Assembly: GCF_009760925.1 (NCBI RefSeq) | Contig: NZ_VRLV01000024.1 | Coordinates: forward strand, 1 to 64,000 | Length of the DNA: 64,000 nucleotides | From: Nonomuraea typhae | GTDB taxonomy: Bacteria > Actinomycetota > Actinomycetes > Streptosporangiales > Streptosporangiaceae | Direction of reading: 5' to 3' | Shown: positions 44,044 through 52,640 of the stretch, piece after piece | How the letters are laid out: each line of letters opens with the position of its first letter | Numbering within the stretch: the stretch's first letter is position 1 | Notes under the pieces: model-generated | The model's database searches: none | Told to the model about the DNA's origin: nothing | What the model saw: the letters and a program-made list of their open reading frames with translations, nothing else | Made by a program: the position numbers and the translations under genes

Positions 44044-45189
44044 ATGCAGCGTGACCTCTTCGACGAAGAGCACCTGCTCTTCCAGGAGACCGTGCGCGAG
44101 TTCATGACCCGCGAGGTCCTCCCCCACCACGAGCAGTGGGAAAAGGACGGCATCGTCCCGCGAGAGGTCTGGAAGAAGGCCGGCGAGATCGGCATGTTCG
44201 GCTTCGCCGTACCCGAGGAGTACGGCGGCGCCGGCATCACCGACTTCCGCTACAACGCCATCATCACCGAGGAGATCATCCGGACCGGCGCGTCCGGGCT
44301 CGGCTGGGGCCTGCACAACGACGTGGTGGCGCCGTACCTGGTGGAGCTGACCGACGAGGAGCAGAAGCAGCGCTGGCTGCCCGGCTTCGTCAGCGGCGAG
44401 CTGATCACCGCGATCGCCATGACCGAGCCCGGCGCCGGCAGCGACCTCCAGGGCATCAGGACCACCGCGATCCGCGACGGCGACCACTACGTCGTCAACG
44501 GCCAGAAGACCTTCATCACCAACGGCATCAACTCCGACCTGGTCGTGGTCGTGGCCAAGACCGACCCGAGCGAGGGCGCCCGCGGCACCACGCTGCTCGT
44601 GGTCGAGCGCGGTATGGACGGCTTCACGCGGGGCCGCAACCTGGAGAAGGTCGGGCTCAAGGCGCAGGACACCGCCGAGCTGTTCTTCGAGAACGTCCGC
44701 GTGCCGGTCGCCAACCGGCTCGGCGCCGCCGAGGGCGAGGGCTTCTTCCAGCTCATGAACAACCTGCCGCAGGAGCGCCTGTCGATCGCCGTGGTGGCCG
44801 TCGGCGCGGCGGAAGCCGTACTGGAGATGACCATCGAGTACTGCAAGAACCGGCAGGCGTTCGGGCGCACCATCGGCAAGTTCCAGAACACCCGCTTCGT
44901 CCTGGCCGAGCTGGCCACCGAGGTCGAGATCGCCCGGCACTACGTGGACAAGTGCATCGTCGCCCTCAACAAGAAGGAACTGTCGGTTGTCGACGCGGCC
45001 AAGGCCAAGTGGTGGACCACCGAGCTGCAGAACAAGGTCATCGACCGCTGCCTGCAACTGCACGGCGGCTACGGCTACATGATGGAGTACCCGGTGGCCA
45101 AGGCGTGGCTGGACAGCCGCGTGCAGACGATCTACGGCGGGACCACGGAGATCATGAAGGAGATCATCGGCCGTTCCTTCGGCTTTTAG
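44044..45189 (+). CDS. Acyl-CoA dehydrogenase
   Basis: A 381-residue FAD enzyme of beta-oxidation or branched-chain degradation. It has FAVPEEYGGAGITDFRYN, AMTEPGAGSDLQGIRTTA, FITNGINSDLVVVVAKTD, YCKNRQAFGRTIGKFQNT and LHGGYGYMMEYPVAKAWLDSR. At the medium-chain catalytic-base position it has Gly (IYGGTTEI), while NLPQERLSIAVVAVG has Glu where long-chain and isovaleryl-CoA dehydrogenases carry theirs; it therefore belongs to that subgroup. GGAGG lies seven bases before the ATG. The promoter lies in the short gap to the split regulator gene. Confidence 0.93.
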   Translation: MQRDLFDEEHLLFQETVREFMTREVLPHHEQWEKDGIVPREVWKKAGEIGMFGFAVPEEYGGAGITDFRYNAIITEEIIRTGASGLGWGLHNDVVAPYLVELTDEEQKQRWLPGFVSGELITAIAMTEPGAGSDLQGIRTTAIRDGDHYVVNGQKTFITNGINSDLVVVVAKTDPSEGARGTTLLVVERGMDGFTRGRNLEKVGLKAQDTAELFFENVRVPVANRLGAAEGEGFFQLMNNLPQERLSIAVVAVGAAEAVLEMTIEYCKNRQAFGRTIGKFQNTRFVLAELATEVEIARHYVDKCIVALNKKELSVVDAAKAKWWTTELQNKVIDRCLQLHGGYGYMMEYPVAKAWLDSRVQTIYGGTTEIMKEIIGRSFGF

Positions 45190-45215
45190 CCGGAAAAATT
45201 GGCCATACTGGCCAT

Positions 45216-45380
45216 ATGGACAGCGGCCTGATCCTCCTGGTTTTCCTGGCGTTGCTGTTCGCCTGGGGCCTCAACCGAGTACGGCGGGCGCTCCGGCTGG
45301 GCCCCGTCGGCTACGTCGGCGTCGTGCTCGTCTTCGTCATCGTCATGCTCCTCATCTGGGGGCAGACGACCCTGCGGTGA
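45216..45380 (+). CDS. Small membrane protein, 54 residues
   Basis: A 54-residue ORF with two hydrophobic helices (about 4-19 and 32-48) separated by a basic loop (NRVRRALRLGP), ending TTLR. It starts 26 bases after the acyl-CoA dehydrogenase stop and overlaps the 3' end of the convergent receptor gene by 29 bases. Composition fits a real small membrane protein, but there is no clear ribosome-binding site and no recognised family. Confidence 0.45.
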   Translation: MDSGLILLVFLALLFAWGLNRVRRALRLGPVGYVGVVLVFVIVMLLIWGQTTLR

Positions 45381-46779
45381 GCGACTTGCCCCAGCGCGAG
45401 AACGTCGTGGTGCCGGCCGGACCGAGCTGCAGCACCGGGATCTCCTTGTCCACCGGGTCGCCGCCGTCGCTGATCCTGATCGGCCCGCTGGCGCCGGCCA
45501 CCGTCAGCGTGCCGCTGGTCAGCACACTGGCCACGTCCCCCCGGCCGGGGAGTTCCTGGGTGAACTTGTCGATGGCCTCGATCGCCGCGTACATGGCGTC
45601 GTGGTGCACGATGGCCATCCCGTCATCCCTGTCCTCGTTGGGGAACAGCGCCTCGAAGGAGTTCGGGCCGCCGGACTTATTGAACCGCTGCTTCATCGCC
45701 TCGATGACCGGCCCGCCCGGCTGCTCGACACCCTGGGAGTGCGCCAGCGCGGTGTAGAAGAGGGTGATCGACTGATCGCCCCACATCGGCTGCGGTGGTG
45801 GCCCGTTCAGCTCGGCCACGTCGTCCCCGCTGATCACCTTGATGCCGCGCTCGATGCACGGCACCCGCCCGCTCAGCCCCGTCATCAGCGCCGGAAGGTG
45901 ATCGGCCCGCCCCGCGTACAACACGGTGTTGGCCTCCGAGTTGCAGATCCGCTCCGCGTTCAGCCCCAGGACCGTCCCCGGCGACCTCGCCCCCGCGTCG
46001 AAGGCCAGCGTCTCCACCACCTCCTCGGGCTTCATCGCCTGAGCGAAATAGTCGGCAAGCGTCCTGACGTAACTGTCGTCCCGGTTGCGATCCCTGACCA
46101 CGACCGCCTTGAGCTTCGGATTGAAGTACCTGGCAAGCCGCAACACCGTCTTGGCCTGGTCGCTGTTGAGCGGCGCGACCCTGGCCAGCCCTCTGAAGTT
46201 CCGGAACTCGTCGGAGGTGATCACCGCCGCCGTCATCGCGAACTGCCGCTCGCTCAGCGCCGCGATCGACCTGCGCGTGGTCTCCGTGCTCGCCCCCAGC
46301 CCGGTCACGGCCAAGATCCGCTCGGCGTCCGCCCTCCTGTCGAGGTCGGCGAGCGTCGCCGCCCAATCCCGCGGCCCGTTGCTGCCCACCAGCACCTTCA
46401 CGTACGGCCGCGCCTCCGGTTGCCGGTTGCGCCAGAGCTGCGCCAGGTAGATGCCCTGCAAGCCGTGCCTGATCGTCTGGCGGGACATGGTGATCTCCGA
46501 CACCTCCCCCGACATAGGGAACAACGCCACGATCGTGACATGGGCGCCGGGATGCTCCTTCTCGACCCGCGTGTTCTCCTGCCGGATCCGCCCTATCACC
46601 CCGGCGAGATCGTCGCCGAACGCCGCCGGATCGTCGGTCAGCGGGCGGGCCCGCATGCTCAGGTAGATCGTGATGGTCACTGCCAGCAGGGCCGCCACCA
46701 GCGCCGCGATCACGATGTTTCGCCACCACCGTGCGCGGCGGAAGGCACCGGTGACCCATGGGCCGTCAACGCTGCTCAT
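45352..46779 (-). CDS. Membrane-anchored type-1 periplasmic-binding receptor
   Basis: A 475-residue protein: short cytoplasmic N terminus, one membrane helix (about 18-41) and a large extracytoplasmic domain with the fold of Leu/Ile/Val-binding (Peripla_BP_6) receptors. Features are HVTIVALFPMSGEVSEITMS, an ILAVTGLGASTETTRRS strand-turn typical of the family, FRNFRGLARVAPLNSDQAK and a NTVLYAGRADHLPALM strand. It overlaps the upstream P-loop NTPase gene by 14 bases. Unlike ABC binding proteins it has no permease partner and is anchored, so it is probably a sensor for the NTPase. Two cysteines (AERICNSEAN, RVPCIERG) may form a disulfide. Confidence 0.78.
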   Translation of the reverse strand: MSSVDGPWVTGAFRRARWWRNIVIAALVAALLAVTITIYLSMRARPLTDDPAAFGDDLAGVIGRIRQENTRVEKEHPGAHVTIVALFPMSGEVSEITMSRQTIRHGLQGIYLAQLWRNRQPEARPYVKVLVGSNGPRDWAATLADLDRRADAERILAVTGLGASTETTRRSIAALSERQFAMTAAVITSDEFRNFRGLARVAPLNSDQAKTVLRLARYFNPKLKAVVVRDRNRDDSYVRTLADYFAQAMKPEEVVETLAFDAGARSPGTVLGLNAERICNSEANTVLYAGRADHLPALMTGLSGRVPCIERGIKVISGDDVAELNGPPPQPMWGDQSITLFYTALAHSQGVEQPGGPVIEAMKQRFNKSGGPNSFEALFPNEDRDDGMAIVHHDAMYAAIEAIDKFTQELPGRGDVASVLTSGTLTVAGASGPIRISDGGDPVDKEIPVLQLGPAGTTTFSRWGKSLTAGSSAPR

Positions 46780-48553
46780 ACCGGTCGGCCTCTCGGCGCA
46801 GTTCCGCCGGGCTGGTCGAGTGGTAGGACAGGTCGCGCAGGCACTGGGCGATCTGGAAGCGGCGGGTCTCCGAGGGATCGAGGAGCGGATCACTCCAGAA
46901 CCATCGGTTCACGACCAGAGTCCTGAGGATCCCCGTCCTGTCCCCGCGCGCCGCGGAGGCGCCCACGACCAGCGCATCGTGCAGCTCCTCCAGCCCTGCT
47001 TCCAGGGGCAGCCGATTGGGCGCCGTGGTCAGCAGATTGAACAGGTCGATCCACTCGCGCGTCCTGCTGCGCCCGCCGGCGTTCGCGTCGAGCAGGTCGA
47101 ACTTCCGGTCCAGCCAGGCGACCACCGACGTCAGCCGCTCTCCGTCGTCGCCGGGCCGTACACAGGCCAGGTGATGCCGGAACCGCGCGGCCGCGTCGTC
47201 GTCGTAGAAGGCCGCAAGCCGTTCGTGCACCTTGTCCCATTCCTTCTCGCAGAGCCGCCGCATCAGCAACTGCCGCAACCAGGGATGGATCACCGTGCCC
47301 AGCTCGTCGTCGTGCTGTAACCAGAGCGTTTCGGCCAGTTTGTCGCGCAGATTCCACACCGAGGGCAGGGCGTTCATCGCGTCTTCCAGATTCCTGGCCG
47401 ACGCCCAGCCGGACAGCTCGTCCAGGTGCGTCAGAAGCAGGCCCTCGGACCAGCTCAACGCCGCCTTCTGCGCCAGGATCGAGCGGAAGGCGTCGTCGTC
47501 CGGGGCGGGACCGGCCCATTCGAGCAGGTCGAGCGTGGCCTGCCGGTAGCCGCCGGTGAGCCGGTGGATCGCCGGCGCATACCGTCGGGCGCTCACCTTG
47601 CGGGGCAACGACGGCATCAGCACCGGGTACCAGAAGGTGGCGTCCTCCTCCCGCTGCTCGAGCCAGTCGGCGTGCCTGGCCTCCGGCAGCGTGGGCGGAT
47701 GCGGCCGCCGGGTGGTGTTCAGCCCGGGACGCGCCCAGATCTCGCCGGTGTCCACCCAGGTGGGCGAGGTCGCCACCACCACCAGCGGGTCCTCGCCCTT
47801 GACCGCGATGAGCGCCTTGAGGAAGTCCTGGCCGCCGATGGTCTCGGCGCCCTCGATCAGCAGCAGGCTGTTGCGCGGATGCCGGCTCCGGCGGGCGTAG
47901 GACTCCCGCAGGTCGGTGACGAGCGCCTTGCAGAGCACTTCCGCGGGCAGGTCGGAGTTCCCGGCCTCATGGGTCCTGGCCAGCTTCACCAGGTTGCCGT
48001 CCGGCAGTTCGGTCGTCAGCCAGCTCCGGCCTTTACGGTTCAGCAACCTGATCACATACCCCGAGTGATCAGGGAGCAGCCCGAGCAGAGTCACGGCGGC
48101 CTTCACCGCGGGAAGCGGCGGCGCCATGCCGAGCAGGGCTTTCAACCCGTCCAGGAGCGGGAGCGCGGCCGGCTTGGCGCCCTTGAGCAGAGCGTCGAGC
48201 TGCTCCAGCACCTCCGCGTCCGTGAGCCCGGCCGTCTTCAGCGCCAGCACGTGCAGCGTGAACACGGTCCTCGGCAGCCTGATGCGGGAGCTCTTCATGA
48301 GCCCGTGCGCGACCTGGGCGACGATCTCCGAGACGGGCAGCAACGCGCCGGCCGCGTAGAGGTTGACCCGGGCGCGGGGCGAGCGGTGCTTCTGCGCCTT
48401 CAGCTTCTCGTCGATCCGCGCGACCATCGCGCTCTTGCCCGTGCCAGGCGGCCCCAGCAGCAGAATGATCGGCAGTTCCCGCCCGTCCTCGCGCAGCAGG
48501 CAGTCCCGCACGACCAGGTGATACCAGGAATCCTCCACGAAGTGCGCCATCAT
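46766..48553 (-). CDS. P-loop NTPase, probable STAND-type, coupled to the receptor
   Basis: A 595-residue cytoplasmic protein. The P-loop GPPGTGKS is at residues 34-41 after a LPIILLL strand, Walker B-like SLLLIEGAE follows near residue 225, and a sensor-type DPLVVVATSPTWVDTG strand comes later, as in AAA/STAND ATPases. The C-terminal half is helical with WLRQLLMRRLCEKEWDKVHERLAAFY and RREADRYEQR. No HTH is seen. The ATG at 48553 is one of two adjacent ATGs; a GTG nine bases earlier is also possible. It overlaps the receptor gene, so the two products are made together. Not assigned to a named system. Confidence 0.72.
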   Translation of the reverse strand: MMAHFVEDSWYHLVVRDCLLREDGRELPIILLLGPPGTGKSAMVARIDEKLKAQKHRSPRARVNLYAAGALLPVSEIVAQVAHGLMKSSRIRLPRTVFTLHVLALKTAGLTDAEVLEQLDALLKGAKPAALPLLDGLKALLGMAPPLPAVKAAVTLLGLLPDHSGYVIRLLNRKGRSWLTTELPDGNLVKLARTHEAGNSDLPAEVLCKALVTDLRESYARRSRHPRNSLLLIEGAETIGGQDFLKALIAVKGEDPLVVVATSPTWVDTGEIWARPGLNTTRRPHPPTLPEARHADWLEQREEDATFWYPVLMPSLPRKVSARRYAPAIHRLTGGYRQATLDLLEWAGPAPDDDAFRSILAQKAALSWSEGLLLTHLDELSGWASARNLEDAMNALPSVWNLRDKLAETLWLQHDDELGTVIHPWLRQLLMRRLCEKEWDKVHERLAAFYDDDAAARFRHHLACVRPGDDGERLTSVVAWLDRKFDLLDANAGGRSRTREWIDLFNLLTTAPNRLPLEAGLEELHDALVVGASAARGDRTGILRTLVVNRWFWSDPLLDPSETRRFQIAQCLRDLSYHSTSPAELRREADRYEQR

Positions 48554-48595
48554 GCCCCCCACAGGCTGATCAGGCGACGACCCCCGAGATCACTC

Positions 48596-49381
48596 CTAGT
48601 CTACGAACCCGGCGCTGCCCTCGATGAGAATCTTGGCAACCAGTTCGGCATCGTCGCTCATCGGCACGTGCCCGCACCCGTGGAGCAGCTTGACCCGCTG
48701 CCCCGACCACTTGGCCGCGCGCACCGCCTGCCGGCGCAGCAGCAGCCGGTCGTGCTCGCCCCACGCGATCGTGATCGGCGCCTTGGGCGGCCCCGGCGGC
48801 ATCAGCCCGGCGAACGACTCCAGCGTCTCGTCGAACCCGGCCGACCCCGCCAGCGCCTGCGTGGCCGCGACGAGGGCCGTCGGCGACAACCTGGCCGGGC
48901 GGGCCACCAGCAGCCCGGCCGACAGCGCCCGGCCCAGCGGGTTCTCCGCCGCCCTGATCGCCTGCTCGGGCGGCAGCGCCCGGGCCGTCGCCCGCAGCCC
49001 GCGCAGCACCTGCCGGCACCACACCAGCTCCGGCCCCGACCAGAACCCGGCGGGCGACAGGGCGGTAGCCGTACGGACGACGCCACGCGCGGCCAGTTCG
49101 AGCGCGATGTACCCGCCGAGGGAGTTGCCCGCGACGTGCGCCCCGCGCACCCCCATCAGCTCACAGAACGACTCGACCGCGTCCGCGAGCGTCTCCGCGG
49201 TGTACGGCGTGCCGCCGGGGAGCCCGGGTGAGACGCCGAAGCCGGGCAGGTCGATCGCGATCACGTCGCGGCAGGCGGCCAGCCGGTCGAGCACCGGCAG
49301 CCACGCCTGCCAATGATGGCCGACGCCATGGATGAGGATCAGCGGCGCACCCGTGCCACGACGCTCGTAGGCCAGCTCCAT
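48596..49381 (-). CDS. Alpha/beta hydrolase
   Basis: A 261-residue alpha/beta-hydrolase: LILIHGVGHHWQAW (oxyanion HG), nucleophile elbow AGNSLGGYIALELAARG (Ser near residue 88), a WGEHDRLL acid residue and LLHGCGHVPMSDD His. No signal peptide. Members of this subfamily include esterases and C-C hydrolases; the substrate is not predictable. It ends about 40 bases from the NTPase start on the same strand, so it may lead that operon. Confidence 0.88.
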   Translation of the reverse strand: MELAYERRGTGAPLILIHGVGHHWQAWLPVLDRLAACRDVIAIDLPGFGVSPGLPGGTPYTAETLADAVESFCELMGVRGAHVAGNSLGGYIALELAARGVVRTATALSPAGFWSGPELVWCRQVLRGLRATARALPPEQAIRAAENPLGRALSAGLLVARPARLSPTALVAATQALAGSAGFDETLESFAGLMPPGPPKAPITIAWGEHDRLLLRRQAVRAAKWSGQRVKLLHGCGHVPMSDDAELVAKILIEGSAGFVD

Positions 49382-49398
49382 ACCGACGAGTCAACCAC

Positions 49399-51621
49399 TC
49401 AGCGGCTGCGCGTGGGAATCTCGAACCAGACCGCCTTGCCTTCCCGGGTGGGCCGCGAGCCCCAGCGGCGCGCGAGCTGGTCGACGAGGTAGAGGCCGCG
49501 CCCGCCCTCGTCGTTCTCCCCCGCGCTGCGGATGCGCGGCAGGCGCAGGTCCTGGTCGAAAACCTCGACCCAGACCGACTCGTCGCCCCTGCGCAGCCGG
49601 AGCGTGAACTCCTTGTCGCCCATGACCTCGTCCTCGAACGGCATGTCCCAGGACTCCTCGAACGGCAGCGGCGGCCCCTCGACGACGAGCTCCCGGCGCG
49701 GCACGCTGGCGCTGGCCGCGTGCAGCACGACGTTGGTGACGACCTCGGACACCAGCAGGCAGGCCAGCTCGGCACGTTCCTCGGGTACGTTCCAGCCGGT
49801 GAACGCCTCGGCGGCCATGCGGCGCGCCTCACCGACCATGATCGGCTGCGCCGGGAAGGCGCGTTCCTCCACGTCGAGGTCGACGTCGCTGGAGCGCAGC
49901 ACGAGGATCGCCATGTCGTCGTCGATCTCACCGGGGACCGCGACCGTGGCGGCGTCGGCGATCTGCTCGACGTCGTCGTCGGTGACCTTGGCGAGCTTCT
50001 CGCAGAGGATGGCCAGCGTCTCCTCGTCGGTGGGAGCGCGGCCGTCGCGGGTGGGACGGCGGTCGACGAGGCCGTCGGTGTAGAGGACCAGCGCGGCGCC
50101 GGGCGGCAGCGTGCGCGTCTCTTCCTTGTAGACCAGGTCGGCGTGCAGGCCCTTGGCGCGCACCCCGAGCGGCTGGCCGACCTCCTCGATGTCCATTTCC
50201 ACGCATTGGCCGTCCACGAGCAGCAGCGGCGGCGCGTGCCCGGCGTTGGCGAAGGACAGCTGGCGCGACCACGCGTCGTAGACGAGGTACTGGCAGGTGA
50301 CGATCGGCGGGATGCTGACCACGTTGCCGTTGTCGTCCTGCTCCGGGTCGGCGATGATGCGCGTCCACTCGTCGAGCCTGGCCAGGATGTCGGCGGGCGA
50401 CTTGTCGTCCTGGGCGAAGGCGCGCAGCGCGGCGCGCAGCTGGCCCATGATGGCGGCGGCCTTGGCGCCGCGGCCCTCGACGTCGCCGATGACGATGCCG
50501 ACCCGGCCCGCCGACAGCGGGATCACGTCGTACCAGTCGCCGCCCACCTGGGTCTGGATGCCCTGGCCGTGGGAGGCCAGGGGCGCCGCCGGGTAGTAGC
50601 GCACCGCGATCTGCAGGCCGTCGAGCTGCGGCAGCGCGCGGGGCAGCAGGTGCTTCTGGAAGGACTCGGCGGTGTGCCGCTCCTCCTCGAACAGCAGCGC
50701 GTTGTCGATCGCGAGCGCGACCCGGGTGGCGATGGCGCCGACGAAGTCGCGGTCGAAGGCGTCGTAGTGGGGGCTGTGCCGGTCGGTGAGGTTGGACAGC
50801 CCGAGGTACATCAGGCCGAGCGTCTCCCCGCGCACGCACAGCGGGGCGACGATGGCCGAGGTCATGCCGACCTCGCCGCACAGCTTGGCGCTGCCCTCCG
50901 TGGGCGCCGGGAAGCTGCTGGTGGTGAAGTCCTCGACCAGGATCGTCTCCTGGCGGCGCAGCGCGGTGTCGGCGTAGTGGCCCGACGGGTAGCGGATCTC
51001 GGCGCCGACCGGCTTCCAGGTGCCGGGCGGCGGGGTCCAGCCCTGCACGTGCTGGGAGACGCGGCGCACCAGGCGCTCGCCCTCCATCAGCTCGATGAAG
51101 CAGTGGTCGGCGAACTGCGGGACCAGCATCTCGGCCACGCGCTTGAGCGTCTCCTCGACGTACAGCGAGCCGGCCAGCCGTTCGCCGATGCGCTCCAGCA
51201 GGCCGAAGCGGTCCTTCTCCCGCTCGTTGCTGCGCAGGGCCTCGCGGGCGGTGATGACGATGCCGGTCACCGACCCCGAGGTGTGGCGCAGCGGCACCGC
51301 CTGGGCGCGGACGTAGACGATGGTGCCGTCGCCGCGCCGTACGTCGAAGGTGCCCTCCCACACGCCGCCCTTGAGCACGTGTTTGGCCAGCTCGATGGCG
51401 AGCGGATGGTCCTTCTCCATGATCCCGAGGGACAGGACGGACATCTCCTTGCCCGAGACCTTCTCGCTCGGGCGGCCGAACAGCCTCTCCGCGAAGGGGT
51501 TCCAGTAGAGCAGATTGCTAAATCTGTCCGTCACGACGACGGCCATCTCCGCGTGATCCAGCACGGACCCGGCGGCCAGGTGATCGGCCGTGTCCTGTGG
51601 CAGATCCCCCCATCGCTTCAT
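49399..51621 (-). CDS. PAS-GAF-SpoIIE phosphatase with HATPase domain
   Basis: A 740-residue signalling protein. A PAS domain (about 15-125; VVTDRFSNLLYWNPFAERLFG) is followed by a GAF domain (about 150-300), a PP2C/SpoIIE phosphatase domain (about 330-560; GGDWYDVIPLSAGRVGIVIGDVEGRG, FANAGHAPPLLLVDG, YTDGLVDRR) and a C-terminal HATPase_c domain (about 590-735; LVSEVVTNVVLHA, ENDEGGRGLYLVDQLARRWG). It probably dephosphorylates an anti-anti-sigma factor and acts as anti-sigma kinase; a STAS protein is encoded at 62849. Start ATG 51621. Confidence 0.93.
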   Translation of the reverse strand: MKRWGDLPQDTADHLAAGSVLDHAEMAVVVTDRFSNLLYWNPFAERLFGRPSEKVSGKEMSVLSLGIMEKDHPLAIELAKHVLKGGVWEGTFDVRRGDGTIVYVRAQAVPLRHTSGSVTGIVITAREALRSNEREKDRFGLLERIGERLAGSLYVEETLKRVAEMLVPQFADHCFIELMEGERLVRRVSQHVQGWTPPPGTWKPVGAEIRYPSGHYADTALRRQETILVEDFTTSSFPAPTEGSAKLCGEVGMTSAIVAPLCVRGETLGLMYLGLSNLTDRHSPHYDAFDRDFVGAIATRVALAIDNALLFEEERHTAESFQKHLLPRALPQLDGLQIAVRYYPAAPLASHGQGIQTQVGGDWYDVIPLSAGRVGIVIGDVEGRGAKAAAIMGQLRAALRAFAQDDKSPADILARLDEWTRIIADPEQDDNGNVVSIPPIVTCQYLVYDAWSRQLSFANAGHAPPLLLVDGQCVEMDIEEVGQPLGVRAKGLHADLVYKEETRTLPPGAALVLYTDGLVDRRPTRDGRAPTDEETLAILCEKLAKVTDDDVEQIADAATVAVPGEIDDDMAILVLRSSDVDLDVEERAFPAQPIMVGEARRMAAEAFTGWNVPEERAELACLLVSEVVTNVVLHAASASVPRRELVVEGPPLPFEESWDMPFEDEVMGDKEFTLRLRRGDESVWVEVFDQDLRLPRIRSAGENDEGGRGLYLVDQLARRWGSRPTREGKAVWFEIPTRSR

Positions 51622-51744
51622 CCGGAGACCACTCCTCGGGGAGGCTTATGCGAAAAGCGAACCACGGGCGCTCCTGCAACAGTCATGGCCAAGGGGAGTG
51701 GAGGGTTCTCCCTTGTGGGATTCAACCAAGCAGAAGCGCGTGCG

Positions 51745-52449
51745 TCAGCGCCTGGAGACGAAAACGTGCGCGGCAACGTCACGCGGAAGTTCCGCGGGAG
51801 TTCCGTTCGCGTCTCCGTCACCTGTCACCCGCACACCGTCGTCGCTCGCCGCGAGCGTGACCTCGCGTCCGGGTTGTATCCCAACTTGCTTGAGTTTAAG
51901 CATCACAGCGGGATCGCTTTGCACTTGTTCGCTAATTCGCCGCACGACAACGGGTATATCGCTGGGTCCGGCAAGATCCACCATGGCTTCCAGGGGCTTA
52001 TCGCCACCTTCATCCGCTTCGTGCGCGCCCAGCTCGCCAAGCCCCGGGATGGGGTTGCCGTGCGGGCAGACGGTCGGGTTGTCCAGCAGGGTGACCAGCC
52101 GGCTCTCCACCGCCTCCGACATCACGTGCTCCCAGCGGCACGCCTCGATGTGCACCTCCTCCCACGGCAACCCGATCACCTGGGTCAGCAGGCATTCGGC
52201 CAGGCGGTGCTTGCGCATGACCCGGGTGGCCAGCGTGCGGCCCAGGTCGGTCATGGCCAGGTGACGATCGCCCTCCACCTTGACCAAGCCGTCACGTTCC
52301 ATCCGGGCGACGGTCTGGCTCACCGTCGGGCCGCTCTGCTGGAGCCGCTCGGCTATGCGGGCACGAAGAGGGACGATCCCCTCTTCCTCGAGTTCGTAGA
52401 TCGTACGGAGATACATCTCCGTGGTGTCGATCAGGCCGTGTGCGGTCAA
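51745..52449 (-). CDS. DtxR/IdeR-family metal-dependent transcriptional regulator
   Basis: A 234-residue iron/manganese-responsive repressor. The N-terminal wHTH is TTEMYLRTIYELEEEGIVPLRARIAERL and SGPTVSQTVARMERDGLVKV. The metal-binding and dimerisation region is HRLAECLLTQVIGLPWEEVHIEACRWEHVMSE, where the Cys, His and Glu side chains match the IdeR primary and ancillary sites. A C-terminal SH3-like domain follows. The TTG start at 52449 has GGGAGGAG upstream; longer frames are rejected. Expected to repress iron-acquisition genes and activate storage genes. Confidence 0.92.
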   Translation of the reverse strand: MTAHGLIDTTEMYLRTIYELEEEGIVPLRARIAERLQQSGPTVSQTVARMERDGLVKVEGDRHLAMTDLGRTLATRVMRKHRLAECLLTQVIGLPWEEVHIEACRWEHVMSEAVESRLVTLLDNPTVCPHGNPIPGLGELGAHEADEGGDKPLEAMVDLAGPSDIPVVVRRISEQVQSDPAVMLKLKQVGIQPGREVTLAASDDGVRVTGDGDANGTPAELPRDVAAHVFVSRR

Positions 52450-52640
52450 GGCTCCTCCCAACTTCGATGCTACGCCGGTCCTCGTGGGGACTGAGCCCGT
52501 CCGCAGCGGGCACAGGGGTCAACTGAAACCCTATGGGGAGAAAGGCCGGCGGTGGCAAAGGACGCCAACAATCGAACGCACGAGTTACTTCCCGCCCCCG
52601 CTGCGGTAGTTCCTGAAGCTCGGTACGGCCAGCCCCACGA

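Noticed and set aside
43128..44240. A 370-codon frame including the regulator's N terminus
   Set aside because: Only codons from about 43943 to 43556 look like a protein; upstream is the divergent promoter and downstream is out of frame because of the frameshift.
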